Of a stretch of DNA of 64,000 bases, positions 1 through 11,600 are shown in pieces (positions within the stretch are counted from its first letter, which is position 1; every line of letters starts with the position of its first letter). The notes beneath the pieces are model-generated. The model saw only the letters and a program-made list of their open reading frames with translations, had not been told where the DNA came from and made no database searches. A program made the position numbers and the translations under genes. This DNA comes from Membranipora membranacea (Eukaryota; Bryozoa; Gymnolaemata; Cheilostomatida; Membraniporidae), in assembly GCA_914767715.1 (NCBI GenBank), contig OU612066.1:23782283-23846282 (forward strand), given 5' to 3'.

Positions 1-20
1 TTGAATAAGGTCAATGAGGG

Positions 21-1903
21 CTCTAACTGGTCAGTGTTTCATATTATTCCGACAGACTTTGTTTTTTTTCACGCTGCCTGATGACATGTTTATTTAGTGC
101 AAAAGTCAGCCTCGTTAAATCGGACGCTGACAGAGAACGAATAACTGCAGAGACAAACGGATTTCATATTTGAAACGAGCGAGAGTTGCTTTTGCTTTTG
201 AGGTAAGTTTGAAGCAAATCTATTTTTTAATCCGAGCGAAAAAAAAGCATGATACCCACCCTTGGTATATTTTTCAATTTTTTAAGTCAGGGTTATTACC
301 CCTCCAGCTTGTCTCAGGATCTTTATATTCTGCAGTTTGAATAGGGTCAATGGGGGCTCTAACTGGTCAGTGTTTCATATTATTCCGACAGACTTTGTAT
401 TTTTTCACGCTGCCGTATGACATGTTTTTTTAGTGCAAAAGTCAGCCTCGTTAAATCGGACGCTGACAGAGAACGGATAACTGCAGAGGCAAACGAATTT
501 CATATTTGAAACGGGCGAGAGTTGCTTCTGCTTTTGAGGTAAGTTTGAAGCGAATCTATTTTTTAATCCGAGCGAAAAAAAAGCATGATACCCACCCTTG
601 GGATATTTTTCAATTTTTTAAGTCAGCGTTATTACCCCTCCAGCTTGTCTCAGGATCTTTATATTCTGCAGTTTGAACAAGGTCAATGGGGGCTCTAACT
701 GGTCATATTTGAAACGAGCGAGAGTTGCTTTTGCTTTTGAGGTAAGTTTGAAGCAAATCTATTTTTTAATCCGAGCGAAAAAAAAGCATGATACCCACCC
801 TTGGTATATTTTTCAATTTTTTAAGTCAGGGTTATTACCCCTCCAGCTTGTCTCAGGATCTTTATATTCTGCAGTTTGAATAGGGTCAATGGGGGCTCTA
901 ACTGGTCAGTGTTTCATATTATTCCGATAGACTTTGTATTTTTTCACGCTGCCGTATGACATGTTTTTTTAGTGCAAAAGTCAGCCTCGTTAAATCGGAC
1001 GCTGACAGAGAACGGATAACTGCAGAGGCAAACGAATTTCATATTTGAAACGGGCGAGAGTTGCTTCTGCTTTTGAGGTAAGTTTGAAGCAAATCTATTT
1101 TTTAATCCGAGCGAAAAAAAAGCATGATACCCACCCTTGGTATATATTTCAATTTTTTAAGTCAGCGTTATTACCCCTCCAGCTTGTCTCAGGATCTTTA
1201 TATTCTGCTGTTTGAATACGGTCAATGGGGGCTCTAACTGGTCAGTGTTTCATATTATTCCGACAGACTTTGTATTTTTTCACGCTGCCGTATGACATGT
1301 TTTTTTAGTGCAAAAGTCAGCCTTGTTAAATCGGACGCTGACAGAGAACGGATAACTGCAGAGACAAACGGATTTCATATTTGAAACGAGCGAGAGTTGC
1401 TTCTGCTTTTGAGGTAAGTTTGAAGCAAATCTATTTTTTAATCCGAGCGAAAGAAAAGCATGATACCCACCCTTGGTATATTTTTCAATTTTTTAAGTCA
1501 GCGTTATTACCCCTCCAGCTTGTCTCAGGATCTTTATATTCTGCAGTTTGATTAAGGTCAATGGGGGCTCTAACTGGTCAGTGTTTCATATTATTCCGAC
1601 AGACTTTGTATTTTTTCACGCTGCCGTATGACATGTTTTTTTAGTGCAAAAGTCAGCCTCGTTAAATCGGACGCTGACAGAGAACGGATAACTGCAGAGA
1701 CAAACAGATTTCATATTTGAAACGAGCGAGAGTTGCTTCTGCTTTTGAAGTAAGTTTGAAGAAAATCTATTTTTTAATCCGAGCGAGAAAAAAACATGAT
1801 ACCCACCCTTGGTATATTCTTCAATTTTTTAAGTCAGCGTTATTACCCCTCCAGCTTGTCTCAGGATCTTTATATTCTGCAGTTTGAATAAGGTCAATGG
1901 GGG
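21..1903 (+). repeat. Left-end units 1-6, diverged, with a two-unit repeat
   Basis: Unit starts are 21, 357, 693, 896, 1232 and 1568. Units 1 and 3 share private marks (GTCAGGGTTATT in place of GTCAGCGTTATT, and GAATAGGGTC at the end). Units 2 and 4 share others (GAGGCAAACGAATTTC and GAAACGGGCGAG). This shows a two-unit repeat of units 1-2 and 3-4, with unit 3 later shortened. Units 5 and 6 are singletons with private changes such as CTGCTGTTTGAATACGG near 1206 and a changed AGCGAGAAAAAAACATG segment in unit 6. This part is more varied than the right side of the window. Confidence 0.9.
693..895 (+). repeat. Truncated 203-bp unit with 133-bp internal deletion
   Basis: This unit starts normally (CTCTAACTGGTCA) and then runs straight into ATTTGAAACGAGCG. 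The 133 bases that normally lie between two TCA trinucleotides (after unit base 13 and after unit base 146) are missing. The junction TCA is at 703-705, so the break point has 3 bp of microhomology. The rest of the unit is intact and carries the marks of unit 1 (GTCAGGGTTATT), so the deletion hit a copy of unit 1. The lost segment includes the acceptor-like T-run/TAG, the GTCAGC/GCTGAC dyad and one CTGCAG site. A chance open frame of 68 codons at 673-879 exists only because of this deletion. It is the only large internal deletion I found in the window. Confidence 0.93.
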
Positions 1904-4900
1904 CTCTAACTGGTCAGTGTTTCATATTATTCCGACAGACTTTGTATTTTTTCACGCTGCCGTATGACATGTTTTTTTAGTGCAAAAGTCAGCCTCTTTA
2001 AATCGGACGCTGACAGAGAACGGATAACTGCAGAGACAAACGGATTTCATATTTGAAACGAGCGAGAGTTGCTTCTGCTTTTAAGGTAAGTTTGAAGCAA
2101 ATCTATTTTTTAATCCGAGCAAAAAAAAGCATGATACCCACCCTTGGTATATTTTTCAATTTTTTTAGTCAGCGTTATTACCCCTCCAGCTTGTCTCAGG
2201 ATCTTTATATTCTGCAGTTTGAATAAGGTCAATGGGGGCTCTAACTGGTCAGTGATTCATATTATTCCGACAGACTTTGTATTTTTTCACGCTGCCGTGT
2301 GACATGTTTTTTTAGTGCAAAAGTCAGCCTCGTTAAATCGGACGCTGACAGAGAACGGATAACTGCAGAGACACACGGATTTCATATTTGAAACGAGCGA
2401 GAGTTGCTTCTGTTTTTGAGTTAAGTTTGAAGCAAATCTATTCTTTAATCCGAGCGAAAAAAAAGCATGATACCAACCCTTGGTATATTTTTCAATTTTT
2501 TAAGTCAGCGTTATTACCCCTCCAGCTTGTCTCAGGATCTTTATATTCTGCAGTTTGAATAAGGTCAATGGGGGCTCTAACTGGTCAGTGTTTCATATTA
2601 TTCCGACAGACTTTGTATTTTTTCACGCTGCCGCATGACATGTTTTTTTAGTGCAAAAGTCAGCCTCGTTAAATCGGACGCTGACAGAGAACGGATAACT
2701 GCAGAGACAAACGAATTTCATATTTGAAACGAGCGAGAGTTGGTTCTGCTTTTGAGGTAAGTTTGAAGCAAATCTATTTTTTAATCCGAGCGAAAAAAAA
2801 GCATGATACCCACCCTTGGTATATTTTTCAATTTTTTAAGTCAGCGTTATTACCCCTCCAGCTTGTCTCAGGATCTTTATATTCTGCAGTTTGAATAAGG
2901 TCAATGGGGGCTCTAACTGGTCAGTGTTTCATATTATTCCGACAGACTTTGTATTTTTTCACGCTGCCGTATGACATGTTTTTTTAGTGCAAAAGTCAGC
3001 CTCGTTAAATCGGACGCTGACAGAGAACGGATAACTGCAGAGACACACGGATTTCATATTTAAAACGAGCGAGAGTTGCTTCTGCTTTTGAGGTAAGTTT
3101 GAAGCAAATCTATTTTTTAATCCGAGCGAAAAAAAAGCATGATACCCACCCTTGGTATATTTTTTAATTTTTTTAAGTCAGCGTTATTACCTCTCCAGCT
3201 TGTCTCAGTATCTTTATATTCTGCAGTTTGAATAAGGTCAATGGGGGCTCTAACTGGTCAGTGTTTCATATTATTCCGACAGACGTTGTATTTTTTCACG
3301 CTGCCGTATGACATATTTTTTTAGTGCAAAAATCAGCCTCGTTACATCGGACGCTGACAGAGAACGGATAACTGCAGAGACACACGGATTTCATATTTGA
3401 AACGAGCGAGAGTTGCTTCTGCTTTTGAGGTAAGTTTGAAGCGAATCTATTTTTTAATCCGAGCGGAAAAAAAGCATGATTCCCACCCTTGGTATATTTT
3501 TCAATTTTTTAAGTCAGCGTTATTACCCCTCCAGCTTGTCTCAGGATCTTTATATTCTGCAGTTTGAATAAGGTCAATGGGGGCTCTAACTGGTCAGTGT
3601 TTCATATTATTCCGACAGACTTTGTATTTTCTCACGCTGCCGTATGACATGTTTTTTTAGTGCAAAAGTCAGCCTCGTTAAATCGGACGCTGACAGAGAA
3701 CGGATAACTGCAGAGACAAACGGATTTCATATTTGAAACGAGCGAGAGTTGCTTCTGCTTTTGAGGTAAGTTTGAAGCAAATCTATTCTTTAATCCGAGC
3801 GAAAAAAAAGCATGATACCCACCCTTGATATATTTTTCAATTTTTTAAGTCAGCGTTATTACCCCTCCAGCTTGTCTCAGGATCTTTATATTCTGCAGTT
3901 TGAATAAGGTCAATGGGGGCTCTAACTGGTCAGTGTTTCATATTATTCCGACAGACTTTGTATTTTTTCACGCCGCCGTATGACACGTTTGTTTAGTGCA
4001 AAAGTCAGCCTCGTTAAATCGGACGCTGACAGAGAACGGATAACTGCAGAGACAAACGGATTTCATATTTGAAACGAGCGAGAGTTGCTTCTGCTTTTGA
4101 GGTAAGTTTGAAGCAAATCTATTTTTTAATCCGAGCGAAAAAAAAGCATGATACCCACCCTTTGTATATTTTTTAATTTTTTAAGTCAGCGTTATTACCC
4201 CTCCAGCTTGTCTCAGTATCTTTATATTCTGCAGTTTGAATAAGGTCAATGGGGGCTCTAACTGGTCAGTGATTCATATTATTCCGACAGACTTTGTATT
4301 TTTTCACGCTGCCGTGTGACATGTTTTTTTAGTGCAAAAGTCAGCCTCGTTAAATCGGACGCTGACAGAGAACGGATAACTGCAGAGACACACGGATTTC
4401 ATATTTGAAACGAGCGAGAGTTGCTTCTGTTTTTGAGTTAAGTTTGAAGCAAATCTATTCTTTAATCCGAGCGAAAAAAAAGCATGATACCAACCCTTGG
4501 TATATTTTTCAATTTTTTAAGTCAGCGTTATTACCCCTCCAGCTTGTCTCAGGATCTTTATATTCTGCAGTTTGAATAAGGTCAATGGGGGCTCTAACTG
4601 GTCAGTGTTTCATATTATTCCGACAGACTTTGTATTTTTTCACGCTGCCGCATGACATGTTTTTTTAGTGCAAAAGTCAGCCTCGTTAAATCGGACGCTG
4701 ACAGAGAACGGATAACTGCAGAGACAAACGAATTTCATATTTGAAACGAGCGAGAGTTGGTTCTGCTTTTGAGGTAAGTTTGAAGCAAATCTATTTTTTA
4801 ATCCGAGCGAAAAAAAAGCATGATACCCACCCTTGGTATATTTTTCAATTTTTTAAGTCAGCGTTATTACCCCTCCAGCTTGTCTCAGGATCTTTATATT

Positions 4901-6272
4901 CTGCAGTTTGAATAAGGTCAATGGGGGCTCTAACTGGTCAGTGTTTCATATTATTCCGACAGACTTTGTATTTTTTCACGCTGCCGTATGACATGTTTTT
5001 TTAGTGCAAAAGTCAGCCTCGTTAAATCGGACGCTGACAGAGAACGGATAACTGCAGAGACACACGGATTTCATATTTGAAACGAGCGAGAGTTGCTTCT
5101 GCTTTTGAGGTAAGTTTGAAGCAAATCTATTTTTTAATCCGAGCGAAAAAAAAGCATGATACCCACCCTTGGTATATTTTTTAATTTTTTTAAGTCAGCG
5201 TTATTACCTCTCCAGCTTGTCTCAGTATCTTTATATTCTGCAGTTTGAATAAGGTCAATGGGGGCTCTAACTGGTCAGTGTTTCATATTATTCCGACAGA
5301 CGTTGTATTTTTTCACGCTGCCGTATGACATATTTTTTTAGTGCAAAAATCAGCCTCGTTACATCGGACGCTGACAGAGAACGGATAACTGCAGAGACAC
5401 ACGGATTTCATATTTGAAACGAGCGAGAGTTGCTTCTGCTTTTGAGGTAAGTTTGAAGCGAATCTATTTTTTAATCCGAGCGGAAAAAAAGCATGATTCC
5501 CACCCTTGGTATATTTTTCAATTTTTTAAGTCAGCGTTATTACCCCTCCAGCTTGTCTCAGGATCTTTATATTCTGCAGTTTGAATAAGGTCAATGGGGG
5601 CTCTAACTGGTCAGTGTTTCATATTATTCCGACAGACTTTGTATTTTCTCACGCTGCCGTATGACATGTTTTTTTAGTGCAAAAGTCAGCCTCGTTAAAT
5701 CGGACGCTGACAGAGAACGGATAACTGCAGAGACAAACGGATTTCATATTTGAAACGAGCGAGAGTTGCTTCTGCTTTTGAGGTAAGTTTGAAGCAAATC
5801 TATTTTTTAATCCGAGCGAAAAAAAAGCATGATACCCACCCTTGGTATATTTTTCAATTTTTTACGTCAGCGTTATTACCCCTCCAGCTTGTCTCAGGAT
5901 CTTTATATTCTGCAGGTTGAATAAGGTCAATGGGGGCTCTAACTGGTCAGTGATTCATATTATTCCGACAGACTTTGTATTTTTTCACGCTGCCGTGTGA
6001 CATGTTTTTTTAGTGCAAAAGTCAGCCTCGTTAAATCGGACGCTGACAGAGAACGGATAACTGCAGAGTCAAACGGATTTCATATTTGAAACGAGCGAGA
6101 GTTGCTTCTGTTTTTGAGGTAAGTTTGAAGCAAATCTATTCTTTAATCCGAGCGAAAAAAAAGCATGATACCCACCCTTGATATATTTTTCAATTTTTTA
6201 AGTCAGCGTTATTACCCCTCCAGCTTGTCTCAGGATCTTTATATTCTGCAGTTTGAATAAGGTCAATGGGGG

Positions 6273-8286
6273 CTCTAACTGGTCAGTGTTTCATATTATT
6301 CCGACAGACTTTGTATTTTTTCACGCCGCCGTATGACACGTTTGTTTAGTGCAAAAGTCAGCCTCGTTAAATCGGACGCTGACAGAGAACGGATAACTGC
6401 AGAGACAAACGGATTTCATATTTGATACGAGCGAGAGTTGCTTCTGCTTTTGAGGTAAGTTTGAAGCAAATCTATTTTTTAATCCGAGCGAAAAAAAAGC
6501 ATGATACCCACCCTTTGTATATTTTTTAATTTTTTAAGTCAGCGTTATTACCCCTCCAGCTTGTCTCAGTATCTTTATATTCTGCAGTTTGAATAAGGTC
6601 AATGGGGGCTCTAACTGGTCAGTGTTTCATATTATTCCGACAGACGTTGTATTTTTTCACGCTGCCGTATGACATATTTTTTTAGTGCAAAAATCAGCCT
6701 CGTTACATTGGACGCTGACAGAGAACTGATAACTGCAGAGACAAACGGATTTCATATTTGAAACGAGCGAGAGTTGCTTCTGCTTTTGAGGTAAGTTTGA
6801 AGCAAATCTATTTTTTAATCCGAGCGAAAAAAAGCATGATACCCACCCTTGGTATATTTTTCAATTTTTTAAGTCAGCGTTATTACCCCTCCAGCTTGTC
6901 TCAGGATCTTTATATTCTGCAGGTTGTATAAGGTCAATGGGGGCTCTAACTGGTCAGTGTTTCATATCATTCCGACAGACTTTGTATTTTTTCACGCTGC
7001 CGTGTGACATGTTTTTTTAGTGCAAAAGTCAGCCTCGTTAAATCGGACGCTGACAGAGAACGGATAACTGCAGAGTCAAACGGATTTCATATTTGAAACG
7101 AGCGAGAGTTGCTTCTGTTTTTGAGGTAAGTTTGAAGCAAATCTATTCTTTAATCCGAGCGAAAAAAAAGCATGATACCCACCCTTGATATATTTTTCAA
7201 TTTTTTAAGTCAGCGTTATTACCCCTCCAGCTTGTCTCAGGATCTTTATATTCTGCAGTTTGAATAAGGTCAATGGGGGCTCTAACTGGTCAGTGTTTCA
7301 TATTATTCCGACAGACTTTGTATTTTTTCACGCCGCCGTATGACACGTTTGTTTAGTGCAAAAGTCAGCCTCGTTAAATCGGACGCTGACAGAGAACGGA
7401 TAACTGCAGAGACAAACGGATTTCATATTTGATACGAGCGAGAGTTGCTTCTGCTTTTGAGGTAAGTTTGAAGCAAATCTATTTTTTAATCCGAGCGAAA
7501 AAAAAGCATGATACCCACCCTTTGTATATTTTTTAATTTTTTAAGTCAGCGTTATTACCCCTCCAGCTTGTCTCAGTATCTTTATATTCTGCAGTTTGAA
7601 TAAGGTCAATGGGGGCTCTAACTGGTCAGTGTTTCATATTATTCCGACAGACGTTGTATTTTTTCACGCTGCCGTATGACATATTTTTTTAGTGCAAAAA
7701 TCAGCCTCGTTACATTGGACGCTGACAGAGAACTGATAACTGCAGAGACAAACGGATTTCATATTTGAAACGAGCGAGAGTTGCTTCTGCTTTTGAGGTA
7801 AGTTTGAAGCAAATCTATTTTTTAATCCGAGCGAAAAAAAGCATGATACCCACCCTTGGTATATTTTTCAATTTTTTAAGTCAGCGTTATTACCCCTCCA
7901 GCTTGTCTCAGGATCTTTATATTCTGCAGGTTGTATAAGGTCAATGGGGGCTCTAACTGGTCAGTGTTTCATATCATTCCGACAGACTTTGTATTTTTTC
8001 ACGCTGCCGTGTGACATGTTTTTTTAGTGCAAAAGTCAGCCTCGTTAAATCGGACGCTGACAGAGAACGGATAACTGCAGAGTCAAACGGATTTCATATT
8101 TGAAACGAGCGAGAGTTGCTTCTGCTTTTGAGGTAAGTTTGAAGCAAATCTATTTTTTAATCCGAGCGAAAAAAAAGCATGATACCCACCCTTGGTATAT
8201 TTTTCAATTTTTTAAGTCAGCGTTATTACCCCTCCAGCTTGTCTCAGGATCTATATATTCTGCAGTTTGAATAAGGTCAATGAGGG
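6273..8286 (+). repeat. Nested three-unit repeat, period 1,007 bp (first copy)
   Basis: Units starting at 6273, 6609 and 6944 recur as 7280, 7616 and 7951. The first of each trio has CCGCCGTATGACACG, GATACGAGCG and CCCTTTGTAT. The second has ACGTTGTATT, CATTGGACGC and AACTGATAAC. The third has CATATCATTCC, CCGTGTGAC and GAGTCAAACGG. The last unit of the second trio diverges in its second half (CTGCTTTTGAGG and GATCTATATATTC instead of CTGTTTTTGAGG and GATCTTTATATTC). The same pair of trios is present in block A copy two. Confidence 0.9.
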
Positions 8287-8621
8287 CTCTAACTGGTCAG
8301 TGTTTCATATTATTCCGACAGACTTTGTTTTTTTTCACGCTGCCGTATGACATGTTTATTTAGTGCAAAAGTCAGCCTCGTTAAATCGGACGCTGACAGA
8401 GAACGAATAACTGCAGAGACAAACGGATTTCATATTTGAAACGAGCGAGAGTTGCTTCTGCTTTTGAGGTAAGTTTGAAGCAAATCTATTTTTAAATCCG
8501 AGCGAAACAAAAGCTAAAACCCACCCTTGATATATTTTTCAATTTTTTAAGTCAGCGTTATTACCCCTCCAGCTTGTCTCAGGATCTTTATATTCTGCAG
8601 TTTGAATAAGGTCAATGGGGG
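8287..8621 (+). repeat. Variant unit with rewritten A-tract segment
   Basis: This is one of four units (8287-8621, 15005-15339, 16011-16345, 18696-19030) in which the usual GCGAAAAAAAAGCATGATAC is replaced by GCGAAACAAAAGCTAAAAC, removing the GCATGATA segment. These units also have GGTCAATGAGGGC just before them, CATGTTTATTTAG, AACGAATAAC and CACCCTTGATAT. They mark the copied blocks and link block A to block B by descent. Confidence 0.88.
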
Positions 8622-11600
8622 CTCTAACTGGTCAGTGTTTCATATTATTCCGACAGACTTTGTATTTTTTCACGCTGCCGTATGACATGTTTTTTTAGTG
8701 CAAAAGTCAGCCTCTTTAAATCGGACGCTGACAGAGAACGGATAACTGCAGAGACAAACGGATTTCATATTTGAAACGAGCGAGAGTTGCTTCTGCTTTT
8801 AAGGTAAGTTTGAAGCAAATCTATTTTTTAATCCGAGCAAAAAAAAGCATGATACCCACCCTTGGTATATTTTTCAATTTTTTTAGTCAGCGTTATTACC
8901 CCTCCAGCTTGTCTCAGGATCTTTATATTCTGCAGTTTGAATAAGGTCAATGGGGGCTCTAACTGGTCAGTGATTCATATTATTCCGACAGACTTTGTAT
9001 TTTTTCACGCTGCCGTGTGACATGTTTTTTTAGTGCAAAAGTCAGCCTCGTTAAATCGGACGCTGACAGAGAACGGATAACTGCAGAGACACACGGATTT
9101 CATATTTGAAACGAGCGAGAGTTGCTTCTGTTTTTGAGTTAAGTTTGAAGCAAATCTATTCTTTAATCCGAGCGAAAAAAAAGCATGATACCAACCCTTG
9201 GTATATTTTTCAATTTTTTAAGTCAGCGTTATTACCCCTCCAGCTTGTCTCAGGATCTTTATATTCTGCAGTTTGAATAAGGTCAATGGGGGCTCTAACT
9301 GGTCAGTGTTTCATATTATTCCGACAGACTTTGTATTTTTTCACGCTGCCGCATGACATGTTTTTTTAGTGCAAAAGTCAGCCTCGTTAAATCGGACGCT
9401 GACAGAGAACGGATAACTGCAGAGACAAACGAATTTCATATTTGAAACGAGCGAGAGTTGGTTCTGCTTTTGAGGTAAGTTTGAAGCAAATCTATTTTTT
9501 AATCCGAGCGAAAAAAAAGCATGATACCCACCCTTGGTATATTTTTCAATTTTTTAAGTCAGCGTTATTACCCCTCCAGCTTGTCTCAGGATCTTTATAT
9601 TCTGCAGTTTGAATAAGGTCAATGGGGGCTCTAACTGGTCAGTGTTTCATATTATTCCGACAGACTTTGTATTTTTTCACGCTGCCGTATGACATGTTTT
9701 TTTAGTGCAAAAGTCAGCCTCGTTAAATCGGACGCTGACAGAGAACGGATAACTGCAGAGACACACGGATTTCATATTTAAAACGAGCGAGAGTTGCTTC
9801 TGCTTTTGAGGTAAGTTTGAAGCAAATCTATTTTTTAATCCGAGCGAAAAAAAAGCATGATACCCACCCTTGGTATATTTTTTAATTTTTTTAAGTCAGC
9901 GTTATTACCTCTCCAGCTTGTCTCAGTATCTTTATATTCTGCAGTTTGAATAAGGTCAATGGGGGCTCTAACTGGTCAGTGTTTCATATTATTCCGACAG
10001 ACGTTGTATTTTTTCACGCTGCCGTATGACATATTTTTTTAGTGCAAAAATCAGCCTCGTTACATCGGACGCTGACAGAGAACGGATAACTGCAGAGACA
10101 CACGGATTTCATATTTGAAACGAGCGAGAGTTGCTTCTGCTTTTGAGGTAAGTTTGAAGCGAATCTATTTTTTAATCCGAGCGGAAAAAAAGCATGATTC
10201 CCACCCTTGGTATATTTTTCAATTTTTTAAGTCAGCGTTATTACCCCTCCAGCTTGTCTCAGGATCTTTATATTCTGCAGTTTGAATAAGGTCAATGGGG
10301 GCTCTAACTGGTCAGTGTTTCATATTATTCCGACAGACTTTGTATTTTCTCACGCTGCCGTATGACATGTTTTTTTAGTGCAAAAGTCAGCCTCGTTAAA
10401 TCGGACGCTGACAGAGAACGGATAACTGCAGAGACAAACGGATTTCATATTTGAAACGAGCGAGAGTTGCTTCTGCTTTTGAGGTAAGTTTGAAGCAAAT
10501 CTATTCTTTAATCCGAGCGAAAAAAAAGCATGATACCCACCCTTGATATATTTTTCAATTTTTTAAGTCAGCGTTATTACCCCTCCAGCTTGTCTCAGGA
10601 TCTTTATATTCTGCAGTTTGAATAAGGTCAATGGGGGCTCTAACTGGTCAGTGTTTCATATTATTCCGACAGACTTTGTATTTTTTCACGCCGCCGTATG
10701 ACACGTTTGTTTAGTGCAAAAGTCAGCCTCGTTAAATCGGACGCTGACAGAGAACGGATAACTGCAGAGACAAACGGATTTCATATTTGAAACGAGCGAG
10801 AGTTGCTTCTGCTTTTGAGGTAAGTTTGAAGCAAATCTATTTTTTAATCCGAGCGAAAAAAAAGCATGATACCCACCCTTTGTATATTTTTTAATTTTTT
10901 AAGTCAGCGTTATTACCCCTCCAGCTTGTCTCAGTATCTTTATATTCTGCAGTTTGAATAAGGTCAATGGGGGCTCTAACTGGTCAGTGATTCATATTAT
11001 TCCGACAGACTTTGTATTTTTTCACGCTGCCGTGTGACATGTTTTTTTAGTGCAAAAGTCAGCCTCGTTAAATCGGACGCTGACAGAGAACGGATAACTG
11101 CAGAGACACACGGATTTCATATTTGAAACGAGCGAGAGTTGCTTCTGTTTTTGAGTTAAGTTTGAAGCAAATCTATTCTTTAATCCGAGCGAAAAAAAAG
11201 CATGATACCAACCCTTGGTATATTTTTCAATTTTTTAAGTCAGCGTTATTACCCCTCCAGCTTGTCTCAGGATCTTTATATTCTGCAGTTTGAATAAGGT
11301 CAATGGGGGCTCTAACTGGTCAGTGTTTCATATTATTCCGACAGACTTTGTATTTTTTCACGCTGCCGCATGACATGTTTTTTTAGTGCAAAAGTCAGCC
11401 TCGTTAAATCGGACGCTGACAGAGAACGGATAACTGCAGAGACAAACGAATTTCATATTTGAAACGAGCGAGAGTTGGTTCTGCTTTTGAGGTAAGTTTG
11501 AAGCAAATCTATTTTTTAATCCGAGCGAAAAAAAAGCATGATACCCACCCTTGGTATATTTTTCAATTTTTTAAGTCAGCGTTATTACCCCTCCAGCTTG

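Larger units (their letters stand above)
1904..8621 (+). repeat. 20-unit block A, first copy (6,718 bp)
   Basis: Units 7 to 26 (starts 1904, 2239, 2575, 2911, 3248, 3584, 3920, 4256, 4592, 4928, 5265, 5601, 5937, 6273, 6609, 6944, 7280, 7616, 7951, 8287) recur in the same order 6,718 bp downstream. Marks include GCCTCTTTAAATC and CTTTTAAGGTAAG in the first unit, GTGATTCAT with CCGTGTGAC in the second, ACGTTGTATT with GACATATTT, CCGCCGTATGACACG, and a last unit with CGAAACAAAAGCTAAAAC. Nested inside, 2239-4255 (six units) resembles 4256-6608 (seven units), and 6273-7279 is repeated as 7280-8286. Exact end points of the duplication lie slightly outside the unit boundaries. Confidence 0.93.

Noticed and set aside
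673-879. 68-codon + strand open frame
   Set aside because: It is created by the 133-bp deletion in the unit at 693; the same frame is closed in intact units.
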